From Erysipelothrix rhusiopathiae (lineage in GTDB: Bacteria; Bacillota_I; Bacilli_A; Erysipelotrichales; Erysipelotrichaceae), in NCBI RefSeq assembly GCF_900637845.1, contig NZ_LR134439.1:1426001-1490000 (forward strand): a DNA stretch of 64,000 bases. Direction: 5' to 3'. The translations under genes and the position numbers were made by a program. The notes under the pieces were generated by a model, which did no database searches, was not told where the DNA came from, and worked only from the letters and a program-made list of their open reading frames with translations. Numbering within the stretch: position 1 is the first letter of the stretch; each line of letters starts with the position of its first letter. This document shows, in pieces, positions 43,031 through 52,017 of this stretch.

Positions 43031-43708
43031 ATGGAATTTAAAATTGAAGGAACTTACCCCGTTTTGCGTTGTTTTCTCGATGAAGGGGAATCCCTTATCA
43101 CAAGTGCAGGGAATATGTCTTGGATGACTGCGAACATGAGTTATAAGGTGCATTCAGGGGGTGGATTTAAGAAGGCGTTTGGTCGTGCTTTTTCAGGAGA
43201 AGGTTTCTTCCAAAACACATATACTGCAGGCGATTCGAATCAAGAAATTGCGTTCGCGATGTCGATGCCTGGAGTTATTAAACACATTGAAATGGATGGA
43301 TCTAAAACGTTTATTGCTCAGAAAAACGCATTTTTAGCTTCAGAGCCGGGTGTTGAGTTTTCAAATGAATTTACGAAAAAACTCTCTGCTGGATTTTTTG
43401 GTGGTGAAGGCTTTATTCTTCAAAAATTCTCTGGAGTCGGTAATCTCTTTCTCGAAGCGGATGGTTCTTTAATTACCTATGATCTTAAAGAAGGCGAAAG
43501 TTTGTTAGTTGATCAGGGGAATCTATTTATGTTTGAATCGGGAGTTTCTTATGCAATTGAAACAGTGAAGGGTTTAAGTAATAAATTTTTTGGTGGCGAA
43601 GGCTTCTTCTTGGTTAAACTTACCGGACCAGGTCAAGTTGTACTTCAAACACTGCCAATTTCTAATTTAGCGGGTGAAGTGAATCGTGTGCTTCCAACAT
43701 CAAACTAG
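43031..43708 (+). CDS. AIM24 / TIGR00266-family protein
   Basis: The 225-residue beta-rich protein has repeated G-E-G-F(F/I) motifs (FSGEGFFQNTY, FGGEGFILQKFSG, FGGEGFFLVKLTGPG) and LDEGESLITSAGNMSWM at the N-terminus, the hallmarks of the AIM24 family. The bacterial function is unknown. In other species it is encoded near stress or tellurium-resistance-like genes. No signal peptide is present. It is a single-gene unit with terminators on both sides. Confidence 0.88.
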   Translation: MEFKIEGTYPVLRCFLDEGESLITSAGNMSWMTANMSYKVHSGGGFKKAFGRAFSGEGFFQNTYTAGDSNQEIAFAMSMPGVIKHIEMDGSKTFIAQKNAFLASEPGVEFSNEFTKKLSAGFFGGEGFILQKFSGVGNLFLEADGSLITYDLKEGESLLVDQGNLFMFESGVSYAIETVKGLSNKFFGGEGFFLVKLTGPGQVVLQTLPISNLAGEVNRVLPTSN

Positions 43709-43730
43709 TCAAGTATAATCTTTAATTTTT

Positions 43731-43759
43731 GGAGTTTCTCTTTGAGGGGAACTCCTTTT
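43731..43759 (+). terminator. Terminator after AIM24 gene
   Basis: The short stem GGAGTT/AACTCC with a loop and TTTTGTT tail. Confidence 0.6.
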
Positions 43760-43765
43760 GTTATG

Positions 43766-43792
43766 AAAAAAACCGTACACAGTGTGTACGGT
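43766..43792 (-). terminator. Terminator after cyclophilin gene
   Basis: On the minus strand ACCGTACAC-act-GTGTACGGT is followed by seven T residues. Confidence 0.85.
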
Positions 43793-43824
43793 CATGCTAT
43801 TCTTATGTATTAAAATTCGTTGTT

Positions 43825-44472
43825 TTAATTTTGATTAGGGTTTGTATAGGTTTTACCTTTGGTATCGACTGTGACACGCTTCATGACTTGTTCTTTGCCT
43901 TCTACAGGTCGATTGTCTTGGTTGGTATCAACACTTACAATACGATCAACTGTATCCATACCTTCCACAACATTTCCAAATGCCGCATAACTACCATCAA
44001 GATGTGGTGCATCAGTTGTTACGATGAAAAACTGTGATCCTGCAGTATCATTACCCTTACTACGTGCCATTGAAATAATACCACGTTTATGACTTATCGG
44101 ATTATCGAAATTATTTTGAGAAAATTCTCCTTTAATCGTATATCCAGGCCCCCCCGTTCCCGTACCTTTTGGATCGCCACCTTGTATCATAAACCCAGGA
44201 ATTACACGGTGAAATAACAAGCCATCATAAAAAGAATCTTCTACGAGTTTTATAAAGTTATTTACGGTGTTTGGAGCGATGTCTGGGTAAAGTTCAAGCT
44301 TGATAATCCCACCATCCTCCATCTCAATGGTGACGATCGGATTGGTGTCTTTTGAAAAGTCTTGAACTTCTGAAGATGGATCAGGTTTCGGTTGTTCTTT
44401 GGTTTGAGAACACCCAGTAAGTGAAATTAAAACGAAAAAGCTGATTGCAATCAATGTTTTTTTTTTTTTCAT
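43825..44472 (-). CDS. Lipoprotein cyclophilin-type peptidyl-prolyl isomerase
   Basis: The 215-residue protein has signal MKKKKTLIAISFFVLISLTGC with lipobox LTGC and a cyclophilin domain: YDGLLFHRVIPGFMIQGGDP (catalytic Arg/Phe), GSQFFIVTTDAPHLDG and YAAFGNVVEGMD. It is a membrane-tethered extracytoplasmic folding catalyst. The first codons after ATG are a run of 13 A residues (44457-44469), a possible slippage site. AAGGAGGC-type GAGGCATT precedes the ATG. Confidence 0.92.
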   Translation of the reverse strand: MKKKKTLIAISFFVLISLTGCSQTKEQPKPDPSSEVQDFSKDTNPIVTIEMEDGGIIKLELYPDIAPNTVNNFIKLVEDSFYDGLLFHRVIPGFMIQGGDPKGTGTGGPGYTIKGEFSQNNFDNPISHKRGIISMARSKGNDTAGSQFFIVTTDAPHLDGSYAAFGNVVEGMDTVDRIVSVDTNQDNRPVEGKEQVMKRVTVDTKGKTYTNPNQN

Positions 44473-44550
44473 AATGCCTCCATATTTTCCTATATTATAC
44501 CATATTTGAAATTTTGCCAGTGAGAAGAGAATTTTTTAAGAATAATGACG

Positions 44551-44566
44551 AACATCGATAACGATG
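44551..44566. promoter_or_regulatory. Inverted repeat upstream of beta-galactosidase
   Basis: ACATCG-ataa-CGATGT forms a perfect 6-bp inverted repeat about 95 bp upstream of the promoter. It may be an operator, but no regulator is assigned. Confidence 0.3.
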
Positions 44567-44643
44567 TAACGCTAAGGGTTAAAAGCACTTAGATGGGGGT
44601 ATTCTCAAATTAAGTAAAGTTTACCATTATTTTACTTGTGAAA

Positions 44644-44657
44644 TGTTACCGTTTACA
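44644..44657 (+). promoter_or_regulatory. cre-like site upstream of beta-galactosidase -35
   Basis: TGTTACCGTTTACA matches 12 of 14 positions of TGWAARCGYTWWCA and ends 2 bp before the -35. Confidence 0.45.
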
Positions 44658-44658
44658 C

Positions 44659-44687
44659 TTGACAAGTATGCTTGCAAACGCAATAAT
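44659..44687 (+). promoter_or_regulatory. Beta-galactosidase promoter
   Basis: TTGACA (44659-44664), a 17-bp spacer and AATAAT (44682-44687) give a start near 44694. Confidence 0.6.
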
Positions 44688-44692
44688 GGACA

Positions 44693-44706
44693 CGTAAGCG
44701 CTAACA
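44693..44706 (+). promoter_or_regulatory. cre site at beta-galactosidase transcription start
   Basis: CGTAAGCGCTAACA matches 13 of 14 positions of the CcpA consensus and covers the expected start point, a repressing position. Confidence 0.65.
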
Positions 44707-44724
44707 ATATGAAATACATGAGAA

Positions 44725-44743
44725 ATATCTTTGGTAAAGATAT
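44725..44743 (+). promoter_or_regulatory. Perfect inverted repeat in the beta-galactosidase leader
   Basis: ATATCTTT-ggt-AAAGATAT lies in the transcribed leader. It could be an operator or an mRNA hairpin. The rest of the 323-bp spacer from 44473 shows no gene. Confidence 0.4.
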
Positions 44744-44795
44744 CGATTAAAGATGTTTAAATGTTTACTGGTTTTTACTAAATAGGAGGAAGAGT

Positions 44796-47700
44796 ATGAA
44801 TTCGTCATTTAGAAAAGCAGTTAAAATTATGGGGGTGGTGGTAGCTGTGACGTGCTCAAGTGTATTTATTGAAAAAACACCGATCCATGCTGCGGTTGTG
44901 GAACCTGTTGTGACTAAAACAGATTCACGCAATGTTGATTTTAACGATGATTGGAAATTTAAATTAAATGTTTCAGGCACATCTAGTCCAAGTGAAATTG
45001 ACTATGATGAGACAGACTGGCAAGCGTTATCCTTACCTCATGATTGGTCAATCTTTTTTGATTTTGACCATAACTCACCGGCACAAAATGAGGGTGGTTT
45101 GTTGAATGGTGGTACAGGTTGGTACCGCAAAACTTTTGTCTTCGATAAAAAGATGGAAAAAAATGTACGCTTAAATTTTGGTGGTGTCTATATGGATTCT
45201 ACTGTTTTTGTAAACGGTAAAGAAGTTGGAAATTATCCTAATGGTTATACCCCTTTTTCATATGATATAACATCATATCTTAATCAAGAAGGTCCAAATA
45301 CCATTGCTGTGAAAGTTGTAAATAAACAGCCAAGTAGCCGTTGGTATTCAGGTAGCGGTATCTATCGTGATGTTTCGTTGACCTATACAGATGATGTTTC
45401 GATTAAGGAATACGGGACAACAGTCTTAACACCTAACTTAGATAAAGAAGTTGGAAAAGACGTTACAACTGAGGTTAAGACAACTGTTTTAAATAAATCG
45501 AAAAAAGCAGAAAAAGTTAAAGTTAAGACAGAAGTTGTAACCGTTGATGGGACATCAATGGGGAAGGCAGAAACTGAAGAAGTCGAAATCCAAGCAGGAA
45601 ATGAACAAACCTTGGATTCCGCAATTATGGTTTCAAATCCAAGCCTTTGGGATATTGATTCACCGGTAACATATCGCGTTAAAACTCAGGTATTAAAAAA
45701 CAATCGTGTTGTAGATGAAACGGTAGAACGTTTTGGATATCGTTATATGAACTGGACACCAAGTGGTGGATTTTCATTGAATGGTAATGATGTTAAGTTC
45801 TACGGCGTATCAATGCATCACGATCAAGGTGCACTTGGATCTGTCGCAAACTATGATGCTATGCGACGTCAGATGGAAATTCTAAAAGATATGGGTGTAA
45901 ACTCTGTCCGAATTACACATAACCCAGCTGATGATAAATTACTCGCAATTGCGGAAGATTTAGGTCTTATGATTATTGATGAAGCATTTGACACGTGGTA
46001 TGGCGGTAAAAAACCATACGACTACGGTCGTTTCTTTGATGCGAAAGCAACGCATCCCGAAGCGCTTGATGGTCAATCATGGGCTGAATATGACTTAAAA
46101 CGAATGGTTGCTCGTGGTAAAAATTCACCAGCAGTTATTATGTGGTCACTCGGTAATGAAATTGGTGAATCCAATAGCGGTAGTGCAAAAGCAATTCAAA
46201 CGATTCGTAATCTACATCGTTGGACGAAAGAAGTTGATGATACACGTTACACAACCATGGGACAAGATGTTTATCGTTGGGCTCCTACAGGAGGACATGA
46301 ACTTATTAGTGCTGAGGTTGATGCTGTAGGGATCAACTATGCAGAAGATTCATATAAAGCAATCCGTGCAAAACACCCAGATTGGTTGATCTATGGATCG
46401 GAAACATCATCCGCTACACGTAGTCGTGGGGTTTACGCATTCCCAGATGAATTACGTTCACACGACAACAGTGCAGCGCGTAAATACCAACAATCTGATT
46501 ACGGGAATGATCATGTAGGTTGGGGTAAAACCGCAACCAATTCATGGATTCCAGATCGTGATGAAAAAGGGTATGCAGGACAATTTATTTGGACTGGATT
46601 TGATTATATTGGTGAACCAACACCATGGCATAACCAGAATCAAACCCCACCGAAATCTTCTTACTTTGGTATTATCGATACCGCAGGATTCCCTAAAAAT
46701 GATTTCTACCTTTACCAAAGTCAATGGAAGGATGTTGAAACAGATCCAATGGTTCACATCTTACCGCACTGGAACTGGGAAAAAGAATCGTTATTAGATT
46801 ACAACATGAGAACACGTGATGGAAAAATTCCAGTACGTATCTTCTCAAATGCCGCAAAAGTTGAACTGTTCTTAGATGGTGTTTCACTTGGCGAAAAAGC
46901 ATTTGTTCAAAAAACAACAGCGTATGGACGTCCATATCAGGAAGGTGCAAACGCTAAAGAATTATACTTAGAATGGCGTTTGGATTTTAAACCAGGAACA
47001 TTAAAAGCGATTGCTAAAGATAAAGATGGTAATGTCATCGCTGAAGATGTGATTAAAACATCGAAAGGTTCTGCAGCAGTTGAGTTAGTGCCTGAAAAAC
47101 GTGTAATTCAAAATGGACGTGATCACTTATCATACATTCATGTGAATGTAGTTGATGAAAATGGTGTTATGAATCCGAATGCACAAAACAATATTATCTT
47201 TACCCTTGAAGGGAATGGAGAAATTGTTGGGGTTGATAACGGTGATCCAGCAAGTAATGAACGCTATAAAGCACAACATGATGGAACATGGCAACGAAAA
47301 GCCTTTAATGGTAAAGCGCTTGTGATTGTTAAATCGGATGGGCAAGAAGGTTCATTTAAACTTACAGCTAAAGCAGAAAACTTATCTGAAGGTAAAACAG
47401 AAGTCTTCGCAATTGAGAAGAAACCTGAAACACCTAGTATTTTAGGGTTTGATGATGTTTCAGTCTTTACCGAAACACATGTTCAACCCGAATTACCGAA
47501 AACAGTAAATGCTATTTATTCAGATGGTTCTGAAAAAGCGGTAGATGTAAATTGGGAAACCATTGAAGCATCCAAACTTGAACAACCTGGATCATTTAGC
47601 GTAAAAGGAACTGTAGAAGGTGTAGCAATACCGGTTAACGCAACAGTATTGGTGCGTATGATTACAGATCTCATAGATCCAGTTCTGGCAACACCTAAAG

Positions 47701-50700
47701 GTACAATGCCAAGCTTGCCTTCAACCGTTATTGCCTATTATTCTAACGGGGCAGAAGTTAACCTTCCTGTTACATGGGAATCCATTACCGATGCCATGAT
47801 TGCGGAAGCAGGTGTACTTAAGATTTCAGGTCAAGCACATTCAGGTGGTCAAGATTATCCCGTATTTGCACACATTACGGTATTAGAAGCGATTGCCGTT
47901 CAAGAAAATATTGCTATTCGTCGTCCTCAAGATACTTATCCGATTGCGACAAGTTCCTATATGAGCGGTGGCGATCGTATTGAACGCATCAATGATGGAA
48001 CGATTGCATTTGAAAATCGATGGACAAACTGGGTTAATAATTTTGGTGATAAGCAAGAAGAATGGGTAATGTTAGAGTTTGAAAAGATTGAAACGATTCA
48101 TCAAGTAGGCATTCATTTCTTTACAGACAATACTACGAAAGTACCGGCTTCTTTAACCATTGAAACCAGTGTTGATGGTGTAACGTTCACACCGGTTGTT
48201 AACCAAAGTAAAAACAATAACTTTGTAGTAACATCTGGTGATGTTAAAACAGAAATTCCAATTAAATTTGATAAGGTTGATGCGAAATTTGTTCGTCTCA
48301 ACATGACGTCTCAAATGAACGGTGATAAACCAAGACCCATGGGTCTATCTGAATTAAAAGTAATTGGTGATACCTTTAAGATTGAAGCCAATTCAAAAGC
48401 AGAATTAGAAATGATTCATCTTGATACAAAACCATTAGAGAACTTTAAAGTTGATCAAAATGTTTATGTTGTGGGTGTACCATTTGGAAAAGCACTTCCT
48501 GTACTTAAAGGAACTGCGAAAGCAGGATCTTTTGTGAATGTAGTGCAACCAACTCGCGATAATAACTATCAAGGTAAAGTACGTGTAACATCAGAAGATG
48601 GACTTAATTCAAAAGATTACGATGTAACTTATGTTGTATCAGATCCAGTATATGATCATACAATACTGACACTTGATCGCATTGAAGGAAAGACACAAGA
48701 AACAATTCCATTTAAAACAGAAAGTTTATTAGAAGATGGCACTGCCATTGCACCATCACTTCTTGATATTACCTATGAAGTAGTTCAAGGCGATGCATCT
48801 GGAATTCGTATGAATGCGGGCTTAATCTACTTACATAAAGAAGGAACATATACTGTTAAAGCACATGTTTCCTACGGTGGTAAAACATACGAAAGTAACG
48901 AAGTAAGCTTTACAGTAACGAAAAATGAAGTGCAAGAACCGATTAAAGCGTTTAAACCTGTTGTCATTCGAACAGAACGTAGTCAAAAGATTGAGCTTCC
49001 AAAAACTGTTACTGCACAATATGAAACACTCTTTGATAAAGATGTTGCCGTAACATGGGATGCATTTGATGTGTTACGACTTGACGAATACGGAACCTTT
49101 GAAATTAAAGGTCGCGTAGAAGGTACAGATATACAAGCTGTGGCTAAAGTCATCGTTGAGGGATATGTTGGTGTAGAAAGCTTTAGTCTGGTTACACCGA
49201 AGGACAAATCCTTTAAATTACCACTCAAAGCGAAGGCATACCATAATACAGGTCGTGTTGATGAATTTAATGTCGTTTGGGAAGCATTTGATAAAGAAAA
49301 TCTAAAAACACCGGGTACATATATCCTTAAGGGTATGGTTGAAACCGCAAATACTGAAACGACACTAACCATTCGTGTAGCAGCAGAATATGAGAAGGGC
49401 GATAATATCGCTAAAATGTGGACTGGATCAGAACTTCCAGCAGCAATTGCATCCTTTACAAATGATGGACCCGGATCAAATGACCGCGTAAGTGCAATGA
49501 ATGATGCAGTCATATCGTATACGAATACTCCAGCAAACCGTTGGACAAACTGGCAAGCCCAAAGTCGCGAAAAAGACTGGGTAGGGATTGTCTTTGCAGA
49601 CGCAGGTACTATGGCACCACGCTTCGTTGATAACTTTAATATTGGATTCTTTGAAGACAATGGAACTGGATATCCAGGATCCTATGTAATTGAAGTTCTT
49701 AAAGAAGGCATTAAGCCAGAATTACCAACAAAATTTGGTCATATCAGCAGTGAGGATTCAGTGCTCAATGATCCAAATAATTGGGTTGAGGTTCAAAACT
49801 TAAAGGCGAAACCATTTGCTTATCAAACAATGAATACCTTAACGTTTGATGGCGTTGAAACGTATGCAGTACGTATTAACATGACAAAACAAGCCAATAA
49901 AAAAGGTCTTGCAGTTACGGAAATTGAAGTTTATGACCGTATCGCAAAAGCACATCAAGACTTTACAGTAACACTAAAAGTTGATGGTAAAGACGTCGAT
50001 GCCTTTACGCAAGATCATAATTTTGTATATGAACAAAAAACAAACAATCTTCCATCACTTGAACTGCAAGCAACAAATAACGCAAACATTACCGCTATTG
50101 AAATCGAAAACGGTATGAAATATGTTGTGAGAGCAGAAGATGGTATTAAAACAGAAACCTATACGATTACCTATGACACAAGCATTCGTGATGCACGCAA
50201 TGCTTTAGTGAAAATGATTTCAAAAGCTAAAAATGTTGAAATTGAAGGCTATGAAAGTCTTGGTGTACAAGCAATGCAAGCATCAATTCTTAAAGCACAA
50301 ACTGCAGTTGAAGATTTAAATACAGATGTGAAAACCCTTCAAAGTCTAACGAAACTACTGGAAAAAAATATTGATGATCTTGTAGCCGTGGGCGATCAAA
50401 TTGATAAGGCACGTGAATCCTTACAAGCGATGATTGATATTGCGGAAAGCATCGATCGGACACTTTATACAGATGAAAGTCTTGCTGCTTTAGATAAACA
50501 ACTATCGTTTGCGAAAGTAAGTTACGAAGATGATTCCGCAACAACAGTTATTCTTGACGTTGTTACCCAAAATCTTCGTGAAGCAATCTTTGGATTAGAG
50601 TATCGAGATCAAACTGTAAAAGGTCCTTTTGATTCGATTACGATGAATCCAAAGGTATCATTTGAAGGATCAACACCGATTACTGAAGAAGCATTTATCA

Positions 50701-51071
50701 ATGCTTTAAATATTCAAAACCCAGATGGTGTTGCCTTTGATATTGAAACAAACTTTATGGAACTTGTAGATCAAAATACAGAAGGAACCTATGCAGTTAC
50801 GGTTCGACTCATTCGGGCACAACGTGCATTCTTCCGTATGAAGTCCAATCCATATGTTAAAGAATTTAAAGTAGATGTTACGATTCAAGGTGAAAGTAGT
50901 AAACCAATTGTTACGGAACCAAAAGAAGAATCCGTTACACCTGAAGCACCAACAACACCACCATCGACATTACCAACGACAGGTGTCGGTACACGAAATG
51001 TATCAAGCCTTATTACTCTTGGTGGGTTAATGTATGTTGTTAGTCTTAAAAAGAAACGTAAACAGAAATAA
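44796..51071 (+). CDS. LPTTG-anchored multidomain beta-galactosidase (GH2)
   Basis: The 2091-residue surface enzyme resembles pneumococcal BgaA. It has a signal peptide and GH2 sugar-binding, Ig and TIM-barrel domains (about 50-640). The acid/base is E455 in MWSLGNEIGES and the nucleophile is E536 in IYGSETSSATRSRGVY. Bacterial Ig-like (Big_4-type) domains follow (ELPKTVNAIYSDGSEKAV, LPSTVIAYYSNGAEVNL, two more near 1390-1530). Two discoidin-like carbohydrate-binding modules (NRWTNWVNNFGDKQEEWVML near 1070; NRWTNWQAQSREKDWVGIVF near 1590) and helical FIVAR-like segments come next. The end is LPTTG, a hydrophobic helix and KKKRKQK. It releases terminal galactose from host glycans. AGGAGGAAG precedes the ATG. 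Confidence 0.92.
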   Translation: MNSSFRKAVKIMGVVVAVTCSSVFIEKTPIHAAVVEPVVTKTDSRNVDFNDDWKFKLNVSGTSSPSEIDYDETDWQALSLPHDWSIFFDFDHNSPAQNEGGLLNGGTGWYRKTFVFDKKMEKNVRLNFGGVYMDSTVFVNGKEVGNYPNGYTPFSYDITSYLNQEGPNTIAVKVVNKQPSSRWYSGSGIYRDVSLTYTDDVSIKEYGTTVLTPNLDKEVGKDVTTEVKTTVLNKSKKAEKVKVKTEVVTVDGTSMGKAETEEVEIQAGNEQTLDSAIMVSNPSLWDIDSPVTYRVKTQVLKNNRVVDETVERFGYRYMNWTPSGGFSLNGNDVKFYGVSMHHDQGALGSVANYDAMRRQMEILKDMGVNSVRITHNPADDKLLAIAEDLGLMIIDEAFDTWYGGKKPYDYGRFFDAKATHPEALDGQSWAEYDLKRMVARGKNSPAVIMWSLGNEIGESNSGSAKAIQTIRNLHRWTKEVDDTRYTTMGQDVYRWAPTGGHELISAEVDAVGINYAEDSYKAIRAKHPDWLIYGSETSSATRSRGVYAFPDELRSHDNSAARKYQQSDYGNDHVGWGKTATNSWIPDRDEKGYAGQFIWTGFDYIGEPTPWHNQNQTPPKSSYFGIIDTAGFPKNDFYLYQSQWKDVETDPMVHILPHWNWEKESLLDYNMRTRDGKIPVRIFSNAAKVELFLDGVSLGEKAFVQKTTAYGRPYQEGANAKELYLEWRLDFKPGTLKAIAKDKDGNVIAEDVIKTSKGSAAVELVPEKRVIQNGRDHLSYIHVNVVDENGVMNPNAQNNIIFTLEGNGEIVGVDNGDPASNERYKAQHDGTWQRKAFNGKALVIVKSDGQEGSFKLTAKAENLSEGKTEVFAIEKKPETPSILGFDDVSVFTETHVQPELPKTVNAIYSDGSEKAVDVNWETIEASKLEQPGSFSVKGTVEGVAIPVNATVLVRMITDLIDPVLATPKGTMPSLPSTVIAYYSNGAEVNLPVTWESITDAMIAEAGVLKISGQAHSGGQDYPVFAHITVLEAIAVQENIAIRRPQDTYPIATSSYMSGGDRIERINDGTIAFENRWTNWVNNFGDKQEEWVMLEFEKIETIHQVGIHFFTDNTTKVPASLTIETSVDGVTFTPVVNQSKNNNFVVTSGDVKTEIPIKFDKVDAKFVRLNMTSQMNGDKPRPMGLSELKVIGDTFKIEANSKAELEMIHLDTKPLENFKVDQNVYVVGVPFGKALPVLKGTAKAGSFVNVVQPTRDNNYQGKVRVTSEDGLNSKDYDVTYVVSDPVYDHTILTLDRIEGKTQETIPFKTESLLEDGTAIAPSLLDITYEVVQGDASGIRMNAGLIYLHKEGTYTVKAHVSYGGKTYESNEVSFTVTKNEVQEPIKAFKPVVIRTERSQKIELPKTVTAQYETLFDKDVAVTWDAFDVLRLDEYGTFEIKGRVEGTDIQAVAKVIVEGYVGVESFSLVTPKDKSFKLPLKAKAYHNTGRVDEFNVVWEAFDKENLKTPGTYILKGMVETANTETTLTIRVAAEYEKGDNIAKMWTGSELPAAIASFTNDGPGSNDRVSAMNDAVISYTNTPANRWTNWQAQSREKDWVGIVFADAGTMAPRFVDNFNIGFFEDNGTGYPGSYVIEVLKEGIKPELPTKFGHISSEDSVLNDPNNWVEVQNLKAKPFAYQTMNTLTFDGVETYAVRINMTKQANKKGLAVTEIEVYDRIAKAHQDFTVTLKVDGKDVDAFTQDHNFVYEQKTNNLPSLELQATNNANITAIEIENGMKYVVRAEDGIKTETYTITYDTSIRDARNALVKMISKAKNVEIEGYESLGVQAMQASILKAQTAVEDLNTDVKTLQSLTKLLEKNIDDLVAVGDQIDKARESLQAMIDIAESIDRTLYTDESLAALDKQLSFAKVSYEDDSATTVILDVVTQNLREAIFGLEYRDQTVKGPFDSITMNPKVSFEGSTPITEEAFINALNIQNPDGVAFDIETNFMELVDQNTEGTYAVTVRLIRAQRAFFRMKSNPYVKEFKVDVTIQGESSKPIVTEPKEESVTPEAPTTPPSTLPTTGVGTRNVSSLITLGGLMYVVSLKKKRKQK

Positions 51072-51078
51072 TCATTTA

Positions 51079-51111
51079 AGAAAGAGCTCATTTTATTGAG
51101 TTCTTTTTTTT
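51079..51111 (+). terminator. Terminator after beta-galactosidase gene
   Basis: The stem AAAGAGCTCA/TGAGTTCTTT (one G-U pair) with a T run. Confidence 0.75.
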
Positions 51112-51151
51112 AGACTGTTTTAAAGAGTGGTAGAAAACGATATGTATACTA

Positions 51152-51160
51152 TGCTATACT
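51152..51160 (+). promoter_or_regulatory. Extended -10 promoter of leader peptide/GNAT unit
   Basis: TGC-TATACT lies 10 bp before AAAGGAGGGG. A second TATACT is at 51145-51150. Confidence 0.5.
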
Positions 51161-51186
51161 TTTTTTAATGAAAGGAGGGGTCTGTT

Positions 51187-51231
51187 ATGAAAAAACAATC
51201 TAAGATTCCTCTAATTATATCTTTCGAATAA
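51187..51231 (+). CDS. 14-codon leader peptide upstream of acetyltransferase
   Basis: ATG with a near-perfect ribosome site (AAAGGAGGGG, 6 nt upstream) opens the frame MKKQSKIPLIISFE, which stops 57 bp before the GNAT gene. The mRNA start would lie only about 20 nt upstream. AACCTTTT at the stop (51230-51237) can pair with AAAGGTT (51264-51270) or AAAAGG (51272-51277, next to the GNAT ribosome site), while ACCTTT/AAAGGT (51256-51269) forms a competing hairpin. This is the layout of translational attenuators; function is inferred. Confidence 0.6.
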   Translation: MKKQSKIPLIISFE

Positions 51232-51288
51232 CCTTTTGATATTTTTAGAGTGCTCACCTTTATAAAGGTTTAAAAGGCAGGTAAATTT

Positions 51289-51744
51289 ATGAAAAAAGTA
51301 AATATTGATGATTTACGCAATCATCAGTTTCAGGATGCATTTATTGAATATTTTCAGGAATTTGGGTATCAGATTCCTGAAAACGATGTGTTTTTTGAAA
51401 CCATGAATAATGAACAAGATAATAAAGTACTAGCATACGAAGCAGATGGTAAGCTTATTGCATTTATAATGTTTAGGTTGGAGAGATTTACAAACTGGTT
51501 TTTTAGTGAAGAGGTGGTATTTGTAAGGGAACTTTGGGTAAAAAAATCCTATCGAAACACGGGTATGGCTTCAAAATTACTTATTGAAGTGGAAGCATTT
51601 GCTCAAAGAAATCAACGATTTAAATTGATCCTAACAACTGATTCTGCAGATGATTTGTACTTGAAAAATGGCTATATACTGGATCAAAGTTATACCGCTA
51701 AAAACAATTATTCTGTATACATCAAGTACCTACCGTTTAGATAA
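51289..51744 (+). CDS. GNAT-family N-acetyltransferase
   Basis: The 151-residue protein has a GNAT fold: central beta strands (VLAYEADGKLIAFIMFRLE), VFVRELWVKKSYRNTGMASKLL with the acetyl-CoA pyrophosphate loop R-x-T-G-M-A, and LILTTDSADDLYLKNGYILD. The acceptor is unknown. Being behind a putative inducible leader peptide, it could modify an antibiotic or other toxic small molecule. The ribosome site is modest (AGGCAGG, 7 nt upstream), consistent with control at translation. Confidence 0.8.
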   Translation: MKKVNIDDLRNHQFQDAFIEYFQEFGYQIPENDVFFETMNNEQDNKVLAYEADGKLIAFIMFRLERFTNWFFSEEVVFVRELWVKKSYRNTGMASKLLIEVEAFAQRNQRFKLILTTDSADDLYLKNGYILDQSYTAKNNYSVYIKYLPFR

Positions 51745-51785
51745 TTCAAAATCCTCAATTCAATGACTGAAACGATTCGATTTTC

Positions 51786-51818
51786 AAAAACACCAAATAA
51801 AAAATTGGTGTTTTTTTA
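51786..51818 (+). terminator. Terminator after GNAT gene
   Basis: The stem AAAAACACCAA/TTGGTGTTTTT with an 8-nt loop and T tail. Confidence 0.85.
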
Positions 51819-52017
51819 TAAATTGAAACAGTCAGAATCATTTTAAAGACTTGTCTCGATAAATTTTAGACGGATTATTTATAAATCTTTTCGATCAAAA
51901 TTAAGCACATAAGAATTCCGAACTTCTTTTGCATAATCAACTCATAATATCAGTGTGATTTTATGGTGAAATAGGGTATAATATATGCTACGTTAAAAAT
52001 TAGAAAATGGAGTTCTT

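Noticed and set aside
43729..44037. Plus-strand frame opposite the cyclophilin gene
   Set aside because: It runs through two terminators and antisense to a clear lipoprotein cyclophilin.
48983..49660. 225-residue minus-strand frame inside the beta-galactosidase gene
   Set aside because: It is antisense to Ig-like and discoidin-like domains, with no ribosome site and no recognisable domain.
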